Shown here one piece after another: positions 42,227-51,427 of a DNA stretch of 64,000 bases. The translations under genes were made by a program, and so were the position numbers. Position 1 is the stretch's first letter; each line of letters begins with the position of its first letter. Under the pieces are notes generated by a model. The model did no database searches. It was not told where the DNA came from and worked only from the letters and a program-made list of their open reading frames with translations. Source of the stretch: Planctomycetota bacterium (GTDB lineage Bacteria; Planctomycetota; Uabimicrobiia; Uabimicrobiales; Uabimicrobiaceae); NCBI GenBank assembly GCA_029260735.1, contig JAJDCR010000079.1, positions 52,560-116,559 of the forward strand, in the 5' to 3' direction.

Positions 42227-43750
42227 ATGTCGATTACAGAGCGCTTAGATCGCTACCGCCAATTTCTCATAGCCGACCAACATCTTGAGTTTTATGAAAA
42301 GCCAAAAATTAGCCGCGGACAAGGTCTTTTTGGAGTAATTTTTTTTGTTATAGGACTGGGAAAGCTAAGTTATTTTTTTTCTCATTACTGGGTTTCTTTT
42401 CCTTCTTTAGTCTCTCTTTTTGTATTGTTCTTCTCTCTTCTTAGCTGTTTACTGGGAGTACTCCTTGTTTTTCTTTATGGAAGCCAAAAAAAATCAGGTC
42501 TTATTCTTTCTCAATATGGCATTCGTAATCTAAAAGATGAGATTATGGAGGAATGCTCTTGGGAAGAAATAGAATCTATTTCGATTTCTAACTCGGAAAC
42601 TTTGACCATTACTACGCCAGAAAAAAATTATGTGTGGAATGGAGCCTGGGAGACAGTTTCTCTTTTAGAGACTTTAATCCAAGAAAATCTCCCCAATAGG
42701 ATGGATTCTTTGGCAAAGGAAGAAAAAGATGAATTTAAAAATCAACTTCAAATTCATGAAGTTTCTCCCGAGTTTAAAATTCATGTTTATTATCACAAAG
42801 TGAGCATACAAGACACTCGCTTTCCTTGCTGGACGTACCTAAGCGAAGGCTTTGAAAAACAAGGGCAGGCGGAACTTGTTTTTACGATACAATGTCAATG
42901 GGGAGAAGAGAAAGAAGAATATCCAAGAGATGTTCTCAAGTTTTTCGAAGAGCTTTACCATATAGGGAAAAAAAAGAGACCGATTTCTTGGGGAGATGTA
43001 ACTATTTTTAATCATCCAGGTTTAGGAGGGAGTGATTTATTTACCGGAGTGGGCTATGTTAGGCCTCAGCCTTACCAGTTTGATTTTTTTGGGGAATCTT
43101 CTTCTCAGGAGTTGTTTCTTGAAAATATTCAAAACTATCTCGCTTTGATTCCTCTGACTAAACTTGAGATTAGCACAGTTCAACAGGCTGGCTTGACGAG
43201 AGTTTTAACTCGTTTAGGGAAGAAATCACGAATTTTTCCTCATCCTAATTGGATGGATCGTAAAAGAGAAAGCACTCCTAGTGCTTCCTCAAAAAGCGTT
43301 TTAATTGATTTGCCTGGTTTGAAAGGACTTTTCATTACCTACTGGGCAGATACAAATTATGTGGAGTTAAGCTTATCATCCTCTATTCATGAAAAATGGG
43401 AAAAGCAATTTTCTGAATTAACGGAAAAAACTCCTTTGACTATTTTTGCGAATATTTCTCCGCAGGCAAATGCTGCTCTTGTATGGTTTCCTGAACAGCA
43501 AAAAATAGAAGCGATAACTTCTTCGGGGGAGAATAGTATTCTCGCTGGTTGCTTTTTGACCTTTTACCCATTGGCGGAAGAAAATGGGGGAAAAATTGTC
43601 GAGGATGGTTTTGTTTTTCTTCTAACTGGAGAGGAATGGAAAAAAATTTGCAAAGCATTGCAAAACAAGGAAAATTATATTCTTTCTTCCAATAGTGAAG
43701 AAAATCCCATTCATCTTCGTTTGGTTTGGGATAGCTATCGAAAAGCATAA
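42227..43750 (+). CDS. Membrane-anchored protein of unknown function
   Basis: The 507-residue protein has two membrane segments at about residues 35-53 and 60-88, a short regulatory-looking loop (EECSWEEIESISISNSETLTI, resembling a PH-like fold), and a long soluble part to the C-terminus. That part contains VYYHKVSIQDTRFPCWTYLSEG and a WGDVTIFNHPGLGGSDLFTGVGYV segment, and looks like a conserved globular domain. I do not recognise it. It lies right after a remnant of a histidine kinase gene, so it may once have been the last gene of the signalling operon at 24.2-37.5 kb. Confidence 0.65.
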   Translation: MSITERLDRYRQFLIADQHLEFYEKPKISRGQGLFGVIFFVIGLGKLSYFFSHYWVSFPSLVSLFVLFFSLLSCLLGVLLVFLYGSQKKSGLILSQYGIRNLKDEIMEECSWEEIESISISNSETLTITTPEKNYVWNGAWETVSLLETLIQENLPNRMDSLAKEEKDEFKNQLQIHEVSPEFKIHVYYHKVSIQDTRFPCWTYLSEGFEKQGQAELVFTIQCQWGEEKEEYPRDVLKFFEELYHIGKKKRPISWGDVTIFNHPGLGGSDLFTGVGYVRPQPYQFDFFGESSSQELFLENIQNYLALIPLTKLEISTVQQAGLTRVLTRLGKKSRIFPHPNWMDRKRESTPSASSKSVLIDLPGLKGLFITYWADTNYVELSLSSSIHEKWEKQFSELTEKTPLTIFANISPQANAALVWFPEQQKIEAITSSGENSILAGCFLTFYPLAEENGGKIVEDGFVFLLTGEEWKKICKALQNKENYILSSNSEENPIHLRLVWDSYRKA

Positions 43751-44246
43751 TTGTCCAGAAAAGTGACAAAAAATTACACCTTTTGTCTAAAAAAGTGACA
43801 AAAAATTGTATTTCTATTTTCTTATGAGAATTCTCTAAGCATTTTTTCTCTGCTTTTTCTTGACTTTTTCTTTTCTCGAAAGAAGTAAAGAATATAAATG
43901 ACAGTTTTTCCCCCTCTTCTTGACGAACTTTCGTCAAAATATTAGGATTTTCTACTAGATCTATCTAATAAAAACGTTTTGTGGTTCAAAAAATATATTT
44001 CTTTAGAGAGCAGATAGTATAATGAAATCTTTGAAAAGACGAGGAATAGTCTACTGAATTCTTTGAAAAGAATTTCTTAATATATATATATATTTCACTA
44101 TTGGCAACTATGGCATGTTTGTTGCTTATAATGTAAGTGTTCTCAACAAAAAAATGTTTTTTATGATCTCTATCAAACTTGTGTCAACTACCATAGGCGT
44201 ATTAGGTGTTTTATTTGGTAGATCACTCAACTTAGGAGGCTTAGCC
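43751..44246. other. Intergenic region upstream of the sigma factor gene
   Basis: The region is strongly AT-rich. It contains a 24-bp direct repeat at 43752-43775 and 43784-43807 (TGTC..AAAAGTGACAAAAAATT, two differences, 32-bp spacing), two TTCTTTGAAAAGA-like copies (about 44028 and 44059), and a run of TA dinucleotides at 44080-44092. A promoter for the sigma gene could be TTGAAA (44063-44068) with a TATATA -10, but the match is loose. The frame of the sigma gene extends up into this region without a credible start. Confidence 0.5.
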
Positions 44247-45053
44247 ATGACTTCCGAGCTAGCACTTGAAACATATCTTAAAGATATTAATAAAATAAAA
44301 CTGCTAACTCCTGAAAAAGAGTTAGAGTTAGCCAAATTAATTCGTACTGGCGATTCACAAGCCCGCGAAGATATGATTAAAGCCAACCTGCGCCTCGTTG
44401 TTAACATTGCTAAAAAATACTCTAATTGCGGCCTTCCTTTGCAAGATTTAATTGAAGAAGGTAATATTGGTTTATTAAAAGCTGTAGAGCGGTTTGATCC
44501 GGATCGAAAATGTCGCCTATCAACTTATGCTACTTGGTGGATAAAACAAGCCATACGCAGAGCTCTAACGGATAGCAGCAAGGTTGTACGTATTCCGTCA
44601 TACATGAGAGAATTGATTGCCAAAGCCGATGTAATCAAGGAAACTTTGACGGCAGAACGAGGTTGTGCTCCTACCATCAAAGAAGTAGTCTCCAACCTAG
44701 AAGAAAAACCTGAGCGCCGAGCATACACCGAAAATATATTAAGGTCATCTTCTAGTTTATCTCATATCCAAAGCTTAGATAAAATTTGCGCTCAAAAAGA
44801 TGTCATAGAAGATAAAACCCAGCAAGAAAATGTCAGCGATGAAGACATCGAAAGGTTGGAAGTTCTTATGCAGTCGTTAGATCAAAAGCGGCGAAATATT
44901 CTTCGGATGCGCTTTGGGATTGATGGAAAAGGCCCTATGACGCTGCAAGAAATTAGCAATCATGTTAATCTTTCCCGTGAAAGAGTACGGCAAATTATCA
45001 AAGAATCTTTGAACAAACTGCGTAGTATCATTAAAAACCAAAACAGAATCTAA
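44247..45053 (+). CDS. Group 2 RNA polymerase sigma-70 factor (RpoD/RpoS/SigA-like, short)
   Basis: The 268-residue sigma factor has region 1.2 (LALETYLKDINKIKLLTPEKE), region 2 (ANLRLVVNIAKKYSNCGLPLQDLIEEGNIGLLKAVERFD and STYATWWIKQAIRRAL), region 3 and region 4 (LRMRFGIDGKGPMTLQEI with the helix-turn-helix VNLSRERVRQI). It lacks the acidic region 1.1 of the primary sigma factor, so it is probably an alternative, stress or stationary-phase-type factor recognising near-consensus promoters. Open frame exists to 44115, but ATG at 44247 has TAGGAGG 7 nt upstream and gives the usual family N-terminus. A terminator follows. Confidence 0.93.
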   Translation: MTSELALETYLKDINKIKLLTPEKELELAKLIRTGDSQAREDMIKANLRLVVNIAKKYSNCGLPLQDLIEEGNIGLLKAVERFDPDRKCRLSTYATWWIKQAIRRALTDSSKVVRIPSYMRELIAKADVIKETLTAERGCAPTIKEVVSNLEEKPERRAYTENILRSSSSLSHIQSLDKICAQKDVIEDKTQQENVSDEDIERLEVLMQSLDQKRRNILRMRFGIDGKGPMTLQEISNHVNLSRERVRQIIKESLNKLRSIIKNQNRI

Positions 45054-45363
45054 TTTTATCCCAAGTTAATTTTAGAAAACCCTTCCTTAGGGAAAGCCTG
45101 AAGCGAATTATCTATTATGATAATTCGCTTTTCTTTTTTAAAGCTCTTCCTTGAAAATAGATTTGATTTTCTTCCTTGATTTTGCTATCTTTCTTTAAGA
45201 GATGAGAAAAGAAAATGAGAGTGTACTTGGAAGATGTTTTCTATGAAAATTAGTTTCTTAGTTACACACTTACTTCAGTTATAAGTCTTTAATATCTAAA
45301 TATCACAAGGCTTGTAGCTAAGCCAAAAAATGAACTGTATCTGGGTTAAGGAGAGTACATAGA
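45054..45363. other. Intergenic region between sigma factor and coiled-coil genes
   Basis: Besides the terminator at 45101-45140, this 310-nt stretch holds the leader of the coiled-coil gene. It ends in AAGGAG (about 45347), a good ribosome-binding site. No small gene or RNA is visible. Confidence 0.5.
45101..45140 (+). terminator. Rho-independent terminator after the sigma factor gene
   Basis: AAGCGAATTATC (45101-45112) and GATAATTCGCTT (45119-45130) form a perfect 12-bp stem across a 6-nt loop, followed by TTCTTTTTT. Confidence 0.92.
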
Positions 45364-46677
45364 ATGATGGCAATGGAATTACTCGCTGGTGGGTATTTTT
45401 TCTTAGCGAATGTTTATCTGGCTGGAGGCCTTGGTGTTGCTTTAGGTGCTGGAATTGCAGCAGTTGTCCTTAAGGCAGTTGCAACAAAACAAGAGTCTCT
45501 TAAAAAAGAAGAAAAGCAAAGAGAGCTAGAAAATTTTCGCAACACCATTGATAGCAAAACAGAAGAAATTCAACTTCTTTCTCACGATCGAGAAGAAAAA
45601 TTACAAAAGCTAGAAGAAACAGCAAAAGAGCGAGAAGAATATCAAAAGAAAGTAAATCAGCTTGATCAAGAGAATAAAGCGATCAAAACAAAAATAGCAG
45701 AATATGAAGAAAAATTAGTGGGAGCAAATCGAGATTCCACTGAAAAAGGACAAACAATTGCCTCTCTGCAAGAGGAATTAAATGAAAAAAGTGTTACTTT
45801 TGAAACGGTTTCGAAAAGTCTTCGAGAAAAAGAATTACTTTTGGATAAAGTAGACGAAGATAAAAATGAACTAAACAAGCAGATTGAGGAAAGTGGAAAG
45901 AAAGTTGAGCAAGTTCAACAAGAAAGCCAAAAAAAAATTGAAACCCTCAATGAAGCTAAAGAAGACTTAGAAAAAAAAGTTCAAGAGTTAGAAAATAAAA
46001 TTCCTGACTTAGAAAATGGATACAAACAAAACGCACGTGTTCGAGCTAGAGCGATCGCTCAGGTTAAGAGAGTTTTAGACCAATTAGAAAGCATTTCCCT
46101 TCCTCAAGAAATTCTCGAAGAAGAAGTTTCTGGAGAAATGGATGATGATGCAGGCTTGGAAGAAATGAGTGTTCGCTTAATGGAACAAGAAAGCGTTCTG
46201 GAAAGCCAACAATCAAAAATAAAAGAATTGGAAAATGATTACGAACTTCGTAATGACCAAGATGTTCTTATTTTGAAGCAAGCAGAAAAAATGGAGCTGT
46301 ATCAAAATCAATTAATTGAGCTAGGTAAGCTTCGAGCAGAGCAGGAAGAAAGTTTAGACGAAAAAGAAAAAAAGTTGAAAGAATATGAAGAGAAATTAGG
46401 AAAAGTGCAATCAGGTGAAGCATTACCCGACGCAGGAGGAGAAAGCCATCCGGTATTGGCGATTGAAAAAGATGCAAGCTTAAACAAAGCACACAAAAAA
46501 ACGATGATTATGCTCTATTCTCAATATACTCGTGGAAAGTCTAAAAACGAAAAAGCAGCGGATGAATCTTCCTCTGAAAACTCTGCTCCAGAGGCTACTA
46601 TTCCAGATGAAACTAGCATCTCAGATGAGACTTCAGTGATGAAAGGAGACTCCTCTGAGCCTAATGAAACAAACTAA
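45364..46677 (+). CDS. Membrane-anchored coiled-coil protein, unknown function
   Basis: The 437-residue protein starts with a hydrophobic, Gly/Ala-rich segment (about residues 4-38, YFFLANVYLAGGLGVALGAG) that could be a membrane anchor. From about 45 to 370 it is predicted coiled coil, with regular heptads rich in Glu, Lys, Gln and Leu, broken once near 225-260. The tail (about 395-437) is Ser/Thr/Glu-rich, ending in repeats such as PDETSISDETSVMKGDS. No enzyme domain is visible. It may link the inner membrane to a filament or to other complexes. It has its own terminator. Confidence 0.72.
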   Translation: MMAMELLAGGYFFLANVYLAGGLGVALGAGIAAVVLKAVATKQESLKKEEKQRELENFRNTIDSKTEEIQLLSHDREEKLQKLEETAKEREEYQKKVNQLDQENKAIKTKIAEYEEKLVGANRDSTEKGQTIASLQEELNEKSVTFETVSKSLREKELLLDKVDEDKNELNKQIEESGKKVEQVQQESQKKIETLNEAKEDLEKKVQELENKIPDLENGYKQNARVRARAIAQVKRVLDQLESISLPQEILEEEVSGEMDDDAGLEEMSVRLMEQESVLESQQSKIKELENDYELRNDQDVLILKQAEKMELYQNQLIELGKLRAEQEESLDEKEKKLKEYEEKLGKVQSGEALPDAGGESHPVLAIEKDASLNKAHKKTMIMLYSQYTRGKSKNEKAADESSSENSAPEATIPDETSISDETSVMKGDSSEPNETN

Positions 46678-46705
46678 CTATTTGTTTTGATCTTAATTCC
46701 TGATA

Positions 46706-46754
46706 CAAAAAAAAGATTTTTCTCCTAAAAACAGGAGAAAAATCTTTTTTTTTT
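46706..46754. terminator. Bidirectional terminator between convergent genes
   Basis: AAAAAAAAGATTTTTCTCCT pairs with AGGAGAAAAATCTTTTTTTT across AAAAAC, giving a perfect stem flanked by A and T tracts on both sides. It serves both the coiled-coil gene and the convergent gene at 46812. Confidence 0.93.
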
Positions 46755-46811
46755 GGGGTGGTTTATCGGAAACCGTTTTTTCAAAAATGGTTTGAGATAA
46801 GCCAAGAAGCC

Positions 46812-47258
46812 TTAACCCTTCTTATACTCTTCCCAAGCTATCTCATCGGGAATATAAACCATCGTGCCTCCCAATAGGTTTATAGTGCTCAGGCTTTCTA
46901 GCATTTCAATGCCCTCAAAAGCAAAATCTTTTCCATTTATGCTGATAGGGGATTTGCTAATGCTTTTGAGTAAGACCATTCCTGGCCCCATAGGGCTCAT
47001 CCAGACATGATCTCCTTCTTCTCCGCCACTTCCCCCAAAAAAGTTTTGGGCAAAGTCTTTTCCTATGGTAAAAGGACTAACGGCTTGGATACAAAAAGCT
47101 GTTTTACCAGGAATGAGTAGAGCGGGAAAAGAATTTAAAGACTCTAGATCTTTTACTTGATCAAGTCCTGCTAACTTGGTGGTTCCTTCGGTGCGAGAAA
47201 CCTGTTCTTTTTCACTGTCGTCTTTGAGAAATTCTTCTTGAAGTTTCTTTTTTAGCAT
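46812..47258 (-). CDS. Small hypothetical protein, possibly with a degenerate FHA-like fold
   Basis: I do not recognise this 148-residue cytoplasmic protein. The C-terminal half has the rhythm of an FHA domain (FTIGKDFAQNFF, HVWMSPMGPGMVLLK, PISINGKDF, LLGGTMVYIPDE), but the conserved phosphothreonine-binding Arg/Ser/His residues are not clearly present, so this remains a guess from pattern. The N-terminus is charged (MLKKKLQEEFLKDD). It is flanked downstream by a bidirectional terminator and upstream by a copy of the palindromic repeat family. Confidence 0.55.
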   Translation of the reverse strand: MLKKKLQEEFLKDDSEKEQVSRTEGTTKLAGLDQVKDLESLNSFPALLIPGKTAFCIQAVSPFTIGKDFAQNFFGGSGGEEGDHVWMSPMGPGMVLLKSISKSPISINGKDFAFEGIEMLESLSTINLLGGTMVYIPDEIAWEEYKKG

Positions 47259-47304
47259 AAAGGACTCCCTGCCTAGTATAAAGAAAACCTATAAAGAGTT
47301 ATAA

Positions 47305-47417
47305 GGGCGTGTTCTCATTCAGCTTTTCCTTGGAAACTAAGAAGACTAAGTTCAAAATAGTTTTCCTAGTTATTGCTAAAAAAACATCGTCAAAAAAGCT
47401 GAATGAGGACACGCCCT
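47305..47417. repeat. Dispersed palindromic repeat, copy B (113 bp)
   Basis: Arms AGGGCGTGTTCTCATTCAGC (from 47305) and GCTGAATGAGGACACGCCCT (to 47417) pair almost perfectly. The interior (about 47349-47386) matches, in reverse orientation, the interior of the copy at 55619-55730, including a TTGCTAAAAAAA-type block. Confidence 0.9.
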
Positions 47418-47500
47418 ATTTCTATTTTAAATAATACCAAGTCTCGATTCAAAAATCACGGAAAATATCACTCTTCTTGGTCGAAATGATCGAGATAGAT

Positions 47501-47929
47501 TTATGACTCTTTTGAGGTAGAGACGACCTCAATATTTTGAAGAGTTTTATCTACTTGATGTTTTAAATGAGTTATTCGTTGCTGACGATTATATTCATAA
47601 AGCATCTTTTCATATTGTTCGACTCTTTCTTGAAACTCTAATTCCATGGAGTGATAAAGTTTTTTGTAATTTCGTTTGTCTGCACGAGAAAAACTTTTTC
47701 CACTTTTTTCCCAAATTTTTTCATCGATCTTTTGATGAATGTTTAACATTTGTTTGTAATGGACAATTTGGTTCTCTAGGAAGTTCTTGATGTCCTTTCC
47801 TTTTCCTTTTAAAATTATTTGAAGAGAATCATTGTTGTTTTCCTCAACTAAGTAATTTATATCGTCTTCTCCATAAGAAATGGGAGATAAAAAAAAGAAA
47901 CCAATGAGTAAATAAAGTAACGGATGCAT
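47501..47929 (-). CDS. Small secreted helical protein, unknown
   Basis: The 142-residue protein has a cleavable-looking signal peptide (MHPLLYLLIGFFFLSPISYG, cleavage about residue 20) and a charged, mainly helical mature region with a possible coiled coil at about 55-130 (MELEFQERVEQYEKMLYEYN). There are no cysteines, so it is not a lipoprotein. The gene starts 9 nt after the stop of the M50 protease gene, and co-transcription is likely. No function can be assigned. Confidence 0.65.
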   Translation of the reverse strand: MHPLLYLLIGFFFLSPISYGEDDINYLVEENNNDSLQIILKGKGKDIKNFLENQIVHYKQMLNIHQKIDEKIWEKSGKSFSRADKRNYKKLYHSMELEFQERVEQYEKMLYEYNRQQRITHLKHQVDKTLQNIEVVSTSKES

Positions 47930-47938
47930 AGTATTTCC

Positions 47939-48718
47939 TTAAAAGCGACGATTTTGAAAAAAATTTTCGACTTGGCGAACAAATTTATTCCACTCGTCAC
48001 GTCCATAAACTTTTGGAGTAGGAGACTGAGAGTAAGGACTAGAAAAAAATCGCTCGGCCTCTTGTTTTTGCAATTTTTCCTGCCCTGCAAAATAAATCAA
48101 AACTGCAATAAAAACTAACCAAAAATTATAAAATAATCCTATTACTCCTAAAATTAGGGCGAGCTTTTGTCCCAGATCAAGAGCTTTAACTGTGGCAACT
48201 TGAGTTCCCCATTTTTTGCTCAGAAACGCATGATAAATATGTCCGCCATCTAAGATGGGAAAGGCTGGGAGTAGATTAAAAAAACCAATTAAAAGGTTTA
48301 TTTTGATGAGAGTTAGAAAGAAAGCTCCTTCACTAATCACAGCAAAAGGACAGAGAAGAATTGCTAAAGTGATATTAACCATCGGACCAGCTAAAGCAAT
48401 TTTAATTCGGATATTAGGATCAGAGGAGACTCCCTCTAGAAAAGCTAATCCACCCAAGGGCCAGAGAAGAATATCTCTAACTCTGGCTCCCGTCTTTATT
48501 GCCATCCAGCAATGACCTAGCTCATGTAAGAGAACTAAGAAAAAAAGCACAAGCAAAAAGAAGACTGTGGCAAGACCATAAACGACTCCTTCTTGAACTG
48601 TAGCTAAAAGCCCTAATATAAAAAGTAAAAGGGCAAAAGAGAAGTGAATTCGTACTCGAATTCCCCATATTTTTCCAACTAAGAAGGACGAAGCTAAAGC
48701 ACTTTGCATTGAAAACAT
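47939..48718 (-). CDS. Intramembrane metalloprotease, M50 (site-2 protease, SpoIVFB-like)
   Basis: The 259-residue membrane protein has the zinc motif HELGH in LLHELGHCWMAIKTGARV, the LLWPLGGLAF segment that follows in SpoIVFB/S2P-group proteins, and the third-ligand motif NLLPAFPILDGGH. About six membrane helices are present. These proteases cut membrane-bound regulators. Start: the frame begins at TTG 48733, but ATG at 48716-48718 has GGGAGA at about 9 nt and is preferred. The substrate is not evident; the 142-residue secreted protein downstream is a possible partner. Confidence 0.87.
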   Translation of the reverse strand: MFSMQSALASSFLVGKIWGIRVRIHFSFALLLFILGLLATVQEGVVYGLATVFFLLVLFFLVLLHELGHCWMAIKTGARVRDILLWPLGGLAFLEGVSSDPNIRIKIALAGPMVNITLAILLCPFAVISEGAFFLTLIKINLLIGFFNLLPAFPILDGGHIYHAFLSKKWGTQVATVKALDLGQKLALILGVIGLFYNFWLVFIAVLIYFAGQEKLQKQEAERFFSSPYSQSPTPKVYGRDEWNKFVRQVENFFQNRRF

Positions 48719-48867
48719 GTTTTTTTCTCCCAAAAGGATTGTTCTTTGTTTCTATGAAAACAATGCCGTATTCTATTAGCATGGTAGCGCAATTTTAGTG
48801 CCAGCATAAAAATTTTAAAGAAAACTGAGTAAAATAAAGGAGTTTAAGCGAGAGAAGGGGAAGGGTG

Positions 48868-48912
48868 AAAAATAGTGAGGGCGTTTCTTTATGGACGCCC
48901 TCACTATTTTTG
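48868..48912 (-). terminator. Terminator after the large lipoprotein gene
   Basis: AAAAATAGTGAGGGCGT pairs perfectly with ACGCCCTCACTATTTTT across a 10-nt loop. It lies about 30 nt downstream of the minus-strand lipoprotein gene at 48944, with A/T tracts on both sides. Confidence 0.9.
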
Positions 48913-48943
48913 TGTCATTGTGGCAAAGAGAAGGGGCCTTGGA

Positions 48944-51169
48944 TCAACGTTTTCTTTCTTTGACCAGTTTATAAATCTTCTTTAGGTAGCCAGAAGGGTT
49001 GGTTAGTCCATGGGAAAGTCCATGACAAACTTTGTGAATATCTTCTTCGCTTAGCCCTCCTTTTTTGTAATGTTTTCCTCCGGCCTGTAGAACATCTAGG
49101 AAGGTCCAGGAAAGCATTGTCATAGGAGACAATTGGAATTTATGGCATTGACAAAAAGTTACTCGGAGTGTCTTAACCATGAAGGCTCCATCACGACAAC
49201 CAAGAAGGCTTCCTAAAGAGTCAATTAGATTAGACACGATGGGACGTTTGGGATCAAGGAGCTTTGCGACCATATTAGCCAAACGTATTTTTAGTTTTAC
49301 GTCATGATTACATTGTACTAAGGCAATGCCCAATCTAACAATCTCTGAATAGGAATTGATTTCTTCATCTTCTTGAGGAGTTAAAAGTGTAGCGACTCCT
49401 TTTTGAATGAGATGGCTTTCTTCTAGGGACAAGAATTTTTTCCAGCATTCCATTGTCAGAGTTGTATGGCGACTAGTGACGGACTCTTTTAAGCTTTCTT
49501 GGAACATATCGACCATGCCTTCAGGATCCAAGTCTAAAGCTGTCAATAAAAGAGTGATGACGGTTGGCACAACAGGAGTAAGCTTGTATTTCTCAAGAGC
49601 ACTTCCGCAGACAAGTCCTAAAATGTTGTTGTAGACTCGAGGAAAAATTTCAGGATTGCTGGGGTAAGACTTTTGAATAGTTATAAGAGAGTTGCGCCAA
49701 GGCCACAGAATTTCCTCTGCTAAAAATGTCTTGTTTTTGCGAATGCATTTTTTCCAAAGAGAAGCTCCATCCGTAAAACCTAAATGAATATGAGTGTTAC
49801 GAAGAATCTCCATCATTTCAGCTACTTCTGGAGATGAGGGCTTTTCAAAAATGCTGGGGAGAATTTCTGCTATTTCAGCTGGAGAAGAGAAGTTGTTGTC
49901 TCGAAGAGAGACCATTACTTGTCCCAGTGCCTTTAGCACTTTTTCTGCCTTCAAAGGATCTTTCTCAAAAACCTTTTGAATGACTCGGAGAAAGTCTCGG
50001 AAATCGTCTTTTTTCAAAAGACTCAACGCTGATAGAGAACCTTTTACTAAGTCTCCCTCATCTGAATATCCCCAGTAAGGGCCATCTTCGTCTTCAAATT
50101 GTTTCATCGGTTTCAAGGCAACGAAGTTGGCCTGATGAAAGTCATGTAAGATATCAAGCTCAATAGCTCTTCCCAAATTATAAAGAAAGGCAGACAAGAC
50201 AGTTTTTTGAGCATCAAAATATTCAAATACGAGTTTTCCTTCAGATGAAACAGCTTTGCCTTCTTGGTCTCTGGTAACAAGCCATTTTCCTTTGCCATCT
50301 TGGTAGCCATTTTTCCCAAAGGCCTCTAGTTGGATTACTTTACCATATTTATCTATAGGGCGGCCAAGATGATCGACATCGCATTCGCCATTCCAATCTG
50401 CATCGACAAAAGGAGGATAGAGGTAGCCAAAACCATCTTTTAAAACTTTGGGATTATTTTGAGAGTCTAAGCGAACTAACCAAACCGCTCTATCCTGAGA
50501 GCTATCATCGCTCGATAGGTCTTTCATATCTGTAGCAAGGAGATCCAAAATAATTTGGGTTAACTCTGGGCTAGGAAGAGAAGAGAGGGTGCTACTGAAA
50601 GTGGCGAGTATGTTCTTTAAGAAATCTGGATTAGTTTCGATTAAGCGGTCAACAGCATTTGCTATCTCTTGGCACTGGGGATGTAAAAAAATCTTACGAA
50701 GTAAGGCGACAAAGTTGCGGTACTCTACCCCAACTTTTGTCTGAGAAAACTCGGAGAGAGCTTTAAGGTTCTCTGGGTTACGGGCTAGCTCATTTAAAAT
50801 CTGCCCGAGAGCGTCGGTCATGTCAGGTAAAGTATCATCGTCAATTAGCCCAAAGAGAGCATTGAGGATATCCTTATTTCCTTGAATAGCAATGGATCTT
50901 TTTTGAATGGGTTGAGTGACATCTGTTCCTTTGGCAATGCTATTAAGACTAGATATAAAATGTTCTCTATGCTCATCAAGAGCCAAGGCTTTAACAACAC
51001 CGTTATTCTGAGTGACTAGAAATTCACGAGTGGAATTAAAACTAGACAACCCAAAATTGAAATTATTGTTTGATAGATTGGAAATGGTACTACTAGAGTG
51101 GCTTTCACCGCAGGCTGCTAGTAAAAAAATACCCATTACCATAAAAATCCACTTTAAAACTCGCTGCAT
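48944..51169 (-). CDS. Large lipoprotein, mostly helical, unknown function
   Basis: The 741-residue protein has a lipoprotein signal (MQRVLKWIFMVMGIFLLAAC, Cys about residue 20) followed by a Ser/Asn linker. The rest is helical with repeated amphipathic helices, somewhat HEAT-like (for example ALGQILNELARNPENLKALSE). A central insert of about residues 240-320 is different: it is rich in Asp and aromatic residues (FGYLYPPFVDADWNGECDVD, GYQDGKGKWLVTRD). I do not recognise the family. A very strong ribosome-binding site, GGGGAGG, lies about 7 nt before the ATG. It is probably an envelope structural or assembly protein; that is inference. Confidence 0.68.
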   Translation of the reverse strand: MQRVLKWIFMVMGIFLLAACGESHSSSTISNLSNNNFNFGLSSFNSTREFLVTQNNGVVKALALDEHREHFISSLNSIAKGTDVTQPIQKRSIAIQGNKDILNALFGLIDDDTLPDMTDALGQILNELARNPENLKALSEFSQTKVGVEYRNFVALLRKIFLHPQCQEIANAVDRLIETNPDFLKNILATFSSTLSSLPSPELTQIILDLLATDMKDLSSDDSSQDRAVWLVRLDSQNNPKVLKDGFGYLYPPFVDADWNGECDVDHLGRPIDKYGKVIQLEAFGKNGYQDGKGKWLVTRDQEGKAVSSEGKLVFEYFDAQKTVLSAFLYNLGRAIELDILHDFHQANFVALKPMKQFEDEDGPYWGYSDEGDLVKGSLSALSLLKKDDFRDFLRVIQKVFEKDPLKAEKVLKALGQVMVSLRDNNFSSPAEIAEILPSIFEKPSSPEVAEMMEILRNTHIHLGFTDGASLWKKCIRKNKTFLAEEILWPWRNSLITIQKSYPSNPEIFPRVYNNILGLVCGSALEKYKLTPVVPTVITLLLTALDLDPEGMVDMFQESLKESVTSRHTTLTMECWKKFLSLEESHLIQKGVATLLTPQEDEEINSYSEIVRLGIALVQCNHDVKLKIRLANMVAKLLDPKRPIVSNLIDSLGSLLGCRDGAFMVKTLRVTFCQCHKFQLSPMTMLSWTFLDVLQAGGKHYKKGGLSEEDIHKVCHGLSHGLTNPSGYLKKIYKLVKERKR

Positions 51170-51313
51170 GGCAGCACCTCCCCTAAAATATTAGATTTTT
51201 AAAATCTAAATGGCACTTGTCAGTGAATATGGTTTTTTCTAAATTATCTTTCTTTATAAAACCATAAAAAGAGAAGCAAATCAACAGTTTTTTGCTATCC
51301 TCCTAGTTTCTCA

Positions 51314-51341
51314 TTGACAAATAGAAAACTGGCAGTAAAAT
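51314..51341 (+). promoter_or_regulatory. Sigma-70 promoter for the GalT-like gene
   Basis: A perfect -35 TTGACA (51314-51319) and a -10 TAAAAT (51336-51341) with a 16-nt spacer lie about 85 nt before ATG 51428. The TTG of the -35 is also the first possible start codon of the frame, which argues that translation begins further down. Confidence 0.75.
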
Positions 51342-51427
51342 ACAGGAAACCTAGTCCGTCAAATAATCACCTCATTACACAGAAACAGATATTTCTGCTT
51401 CTTCCTCAAACTAGATACTTCCAGAAT

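Noticed and set aside
51314..51427. A 38-codon N-terminal extension of the GalT-like gene from a TTG codon at 51314
   Set aside because: The TTG is the first part of a perfect TTGACA -35 box with a TAAAAT -10 at 16 nt, and the extension has no family similarity. ATG 51428 is a better start, although its ribosome-binding site is weak.
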